From contig JAKVBD010000007.1 in the NCBI GenBank assembly GCA_022446985.1, forward strand, positions 1 to 64,000: a DNA stretch of 64,000 nt. The letters are read 5' to 3'. Source of the stretch: Lentisphaerales bacterium. Its GTDB lineage: Bacteria > Verrucomicrobiota > Lentisphaeria > Lentisphaerales > Lentisphaeraceae. The notes below the pieces were generated by a model, which saw nothing but the letters and a program-made list of their open reading frames with translations, made no database searches and was not told where the DNA came from. Position numbers and translations under genes: made by a program. The first letter of the stretch is position 1, and each line of letters opens with the position of its first letter. Below, one piece after another: positions 63,399 to 64,000 of the stretch.

Positions 63399-64000
63399 AT
63401 GGGCTACCGCGTAAACATTCCTCTCGTAGCTGCAGTACTCTCCATGATGATTTCCAATGTCCTGGCAGCTGAGCTTGCAAACTTCTCCGTTGGTAAGAGA
63501 GAAGTCATCACGACAAAAGAGCAGCGTGATAAACTCGGACTACAGTGGTTTATTGACGGAAATTTTGGTGTGGTGAAAACTGGCAACAAATATCAGTTTC
63601 ATGGAGCCAATGGTCATAAACCAGTTCGTGTTACGGGAACTTTCAAGAACCCAACTCAGAAAGTTGAACACGTCACAATCTTAAGTAAAAATCAGAACTT
63701 CAAGTACCTTTCGGGCGGCCCACTTTACCGTGACCCTAAATCAAAACGTATCTTCCTTTTCTATCATGCAGAAATCCACCGTGGAACTGCACAAAACTTC
63801 TACAGCGTCCTGGGGCTCTGCGTGCAGACGGATAAAGAAGGACTGCAATTTGAAGACCTTGGACCGATCTTCCAGGCCAACGTATCCAATGACAAAGCCG
63901 AAACAACTGTAGAGATATGTGGCTCTCCTTTCGTCATCAAAGATGGCTACTTCTACCTCTATGCACGAGACGTTCTTGCAAAAGGCAAGATAAAACAATG
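63399..64000 (+). CDS. Secreted beta-propeller-like protein, 3' end beyond window
   Basis: The open frame runs off the right edge, with at least 200 residues. GGAAAGGAAG lies 7 bases before the ATG. There is a possible signal (LVAAVLSMMISNVLAAE). The sequence has repeated Tyr- and Phe-rich strands ('YLSGGPLYRDPKSKRIFLFYHAEIH', 'EDLGPIFQANVSNDKAETTVEICGSPFVIKDGYFYLYARDV'), the look of five-bladed propeller glycosidases such as GH32/GH43 or related sugar-binding proteins. It appears richer in C and G than neighbouring genes. The family call is tentative because the rest is missing. Confidence 0.6.
   Translation, partial: MGYRVNIPLVAAVLSMMISNVLAAELANFSVGKREVITTKEQRDKLGLQWFIDGNFGVVKTGNKYQFHGANGHKPVRVTGTFKNPTQKVEHVTILSKNQNFKYLSGGPLYRDPKSKRIFLFYHAEIHRGTAQNFYSVLGLCVQTDKEGLQFEDLGPIFQANVSNDKAETTVEICGSPFVIKDGYFYLYARDVLAKGKIKQ

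Overview
The window is about 64 kb of a low-GC, AT-rich bacterial chromosome. The gene content points to the PVC superphylum and best fits Lentisphaerota (Lentisphaera-like). The grounds are a formylglycine sulfatase, DUF1080 and DUF6797/PSCyt proteins with several haem c motifs, a DUF1592/DUF1552 pair, a short prepilin-like pseudopilin, an ECF sigma factor divergent from a TPR-containing Ser/Thr kinase, an LptE/BamD-like outer-membrane module and histidine degradation genes. The species is inferred from family content; no rRNA or other marker gene is present.

Layout. 1-910: a decayed IS1182-like transposase and a block of dispersed repeats. 911-16229: a polysaccharide or secreted-protein region with a pseudopilin, a DUF1080 plus pentahaem dehydrogenase-like operon, a sulfatase, the ECF sigma/kinase pair, a hypothetical, and the DUF1592/DUF1552 pair. 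16254-21812: a redox cluster on the minus strand. It holds an alginate-export-type porin with palindromes upstream, a NirB-like flavoprotein fused to a [2Fe-2S] domain and a membrane domain, a cytochrome with 11 haem motifs, and a haem lipoprotein. It ends at a strong terminator, and a second terminator separates the porin from the rest. 22051-30614: a decayed small gene, small unknowns, an SSB-like DUF3127 protein with an SSB-type acidic tip, a metallophosphoesterase fused through one membrane helix to a discoidin domain, a hotdog thioesterase, a ThiF/MoeB-rhodanese protein and a monohaem protein.

30750-34180: housekeeping genes (SDR reductase, purK-purE, tsaC). 34222-41569: membrane and secreted unknowns, a frameshifted four-helix-bundle gene next to a 9-bp tandem repeat, a TPR protein with an ankyrin lipoprotein, and an operon of Trm112-like, nrdR and an ATP-cone-like gene. 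41764-45756: DUF2062, a riboflavin synthase fused to a degenerate RibB domain, a response regulator, a CNNM/CBS protein and tRNA-Asp. 45915-53590: two tandem O-antigen-ligase-like giants and an M16 protease. 53824-56490: a frameshifted rlpA, a BamD-like protein, lptE and ispF (envelope and isoprenoid). 56471-61739: a complete hut pathway as two divergent operons, hutU-hutH and hutG-hutI. 61740-64000: DUF2314 and DUF3592-like proteins, an inverted repeat of a widespread type, and a partial secreted beta-propeller-like gene running off the edge.

The most system-like feature is the 16-22 kb redox cluster. Its parts suggest electron flow from NAD(P)H through flavin, [2Fe-2S] and membrane haem to a periplasmic multihaem cytochrome, with a dedicated outer-membrane channel. 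No terminal reductase is recognisable inside the window. Other points of interest are the RibE-RibB pseudoenzyme fusion, the phosphoesterase-discoidin fusion, the ATP-cone-like neighbour of nrdR, and single-base losses (two of three in A-runs) that break otherwise well conserved genes.
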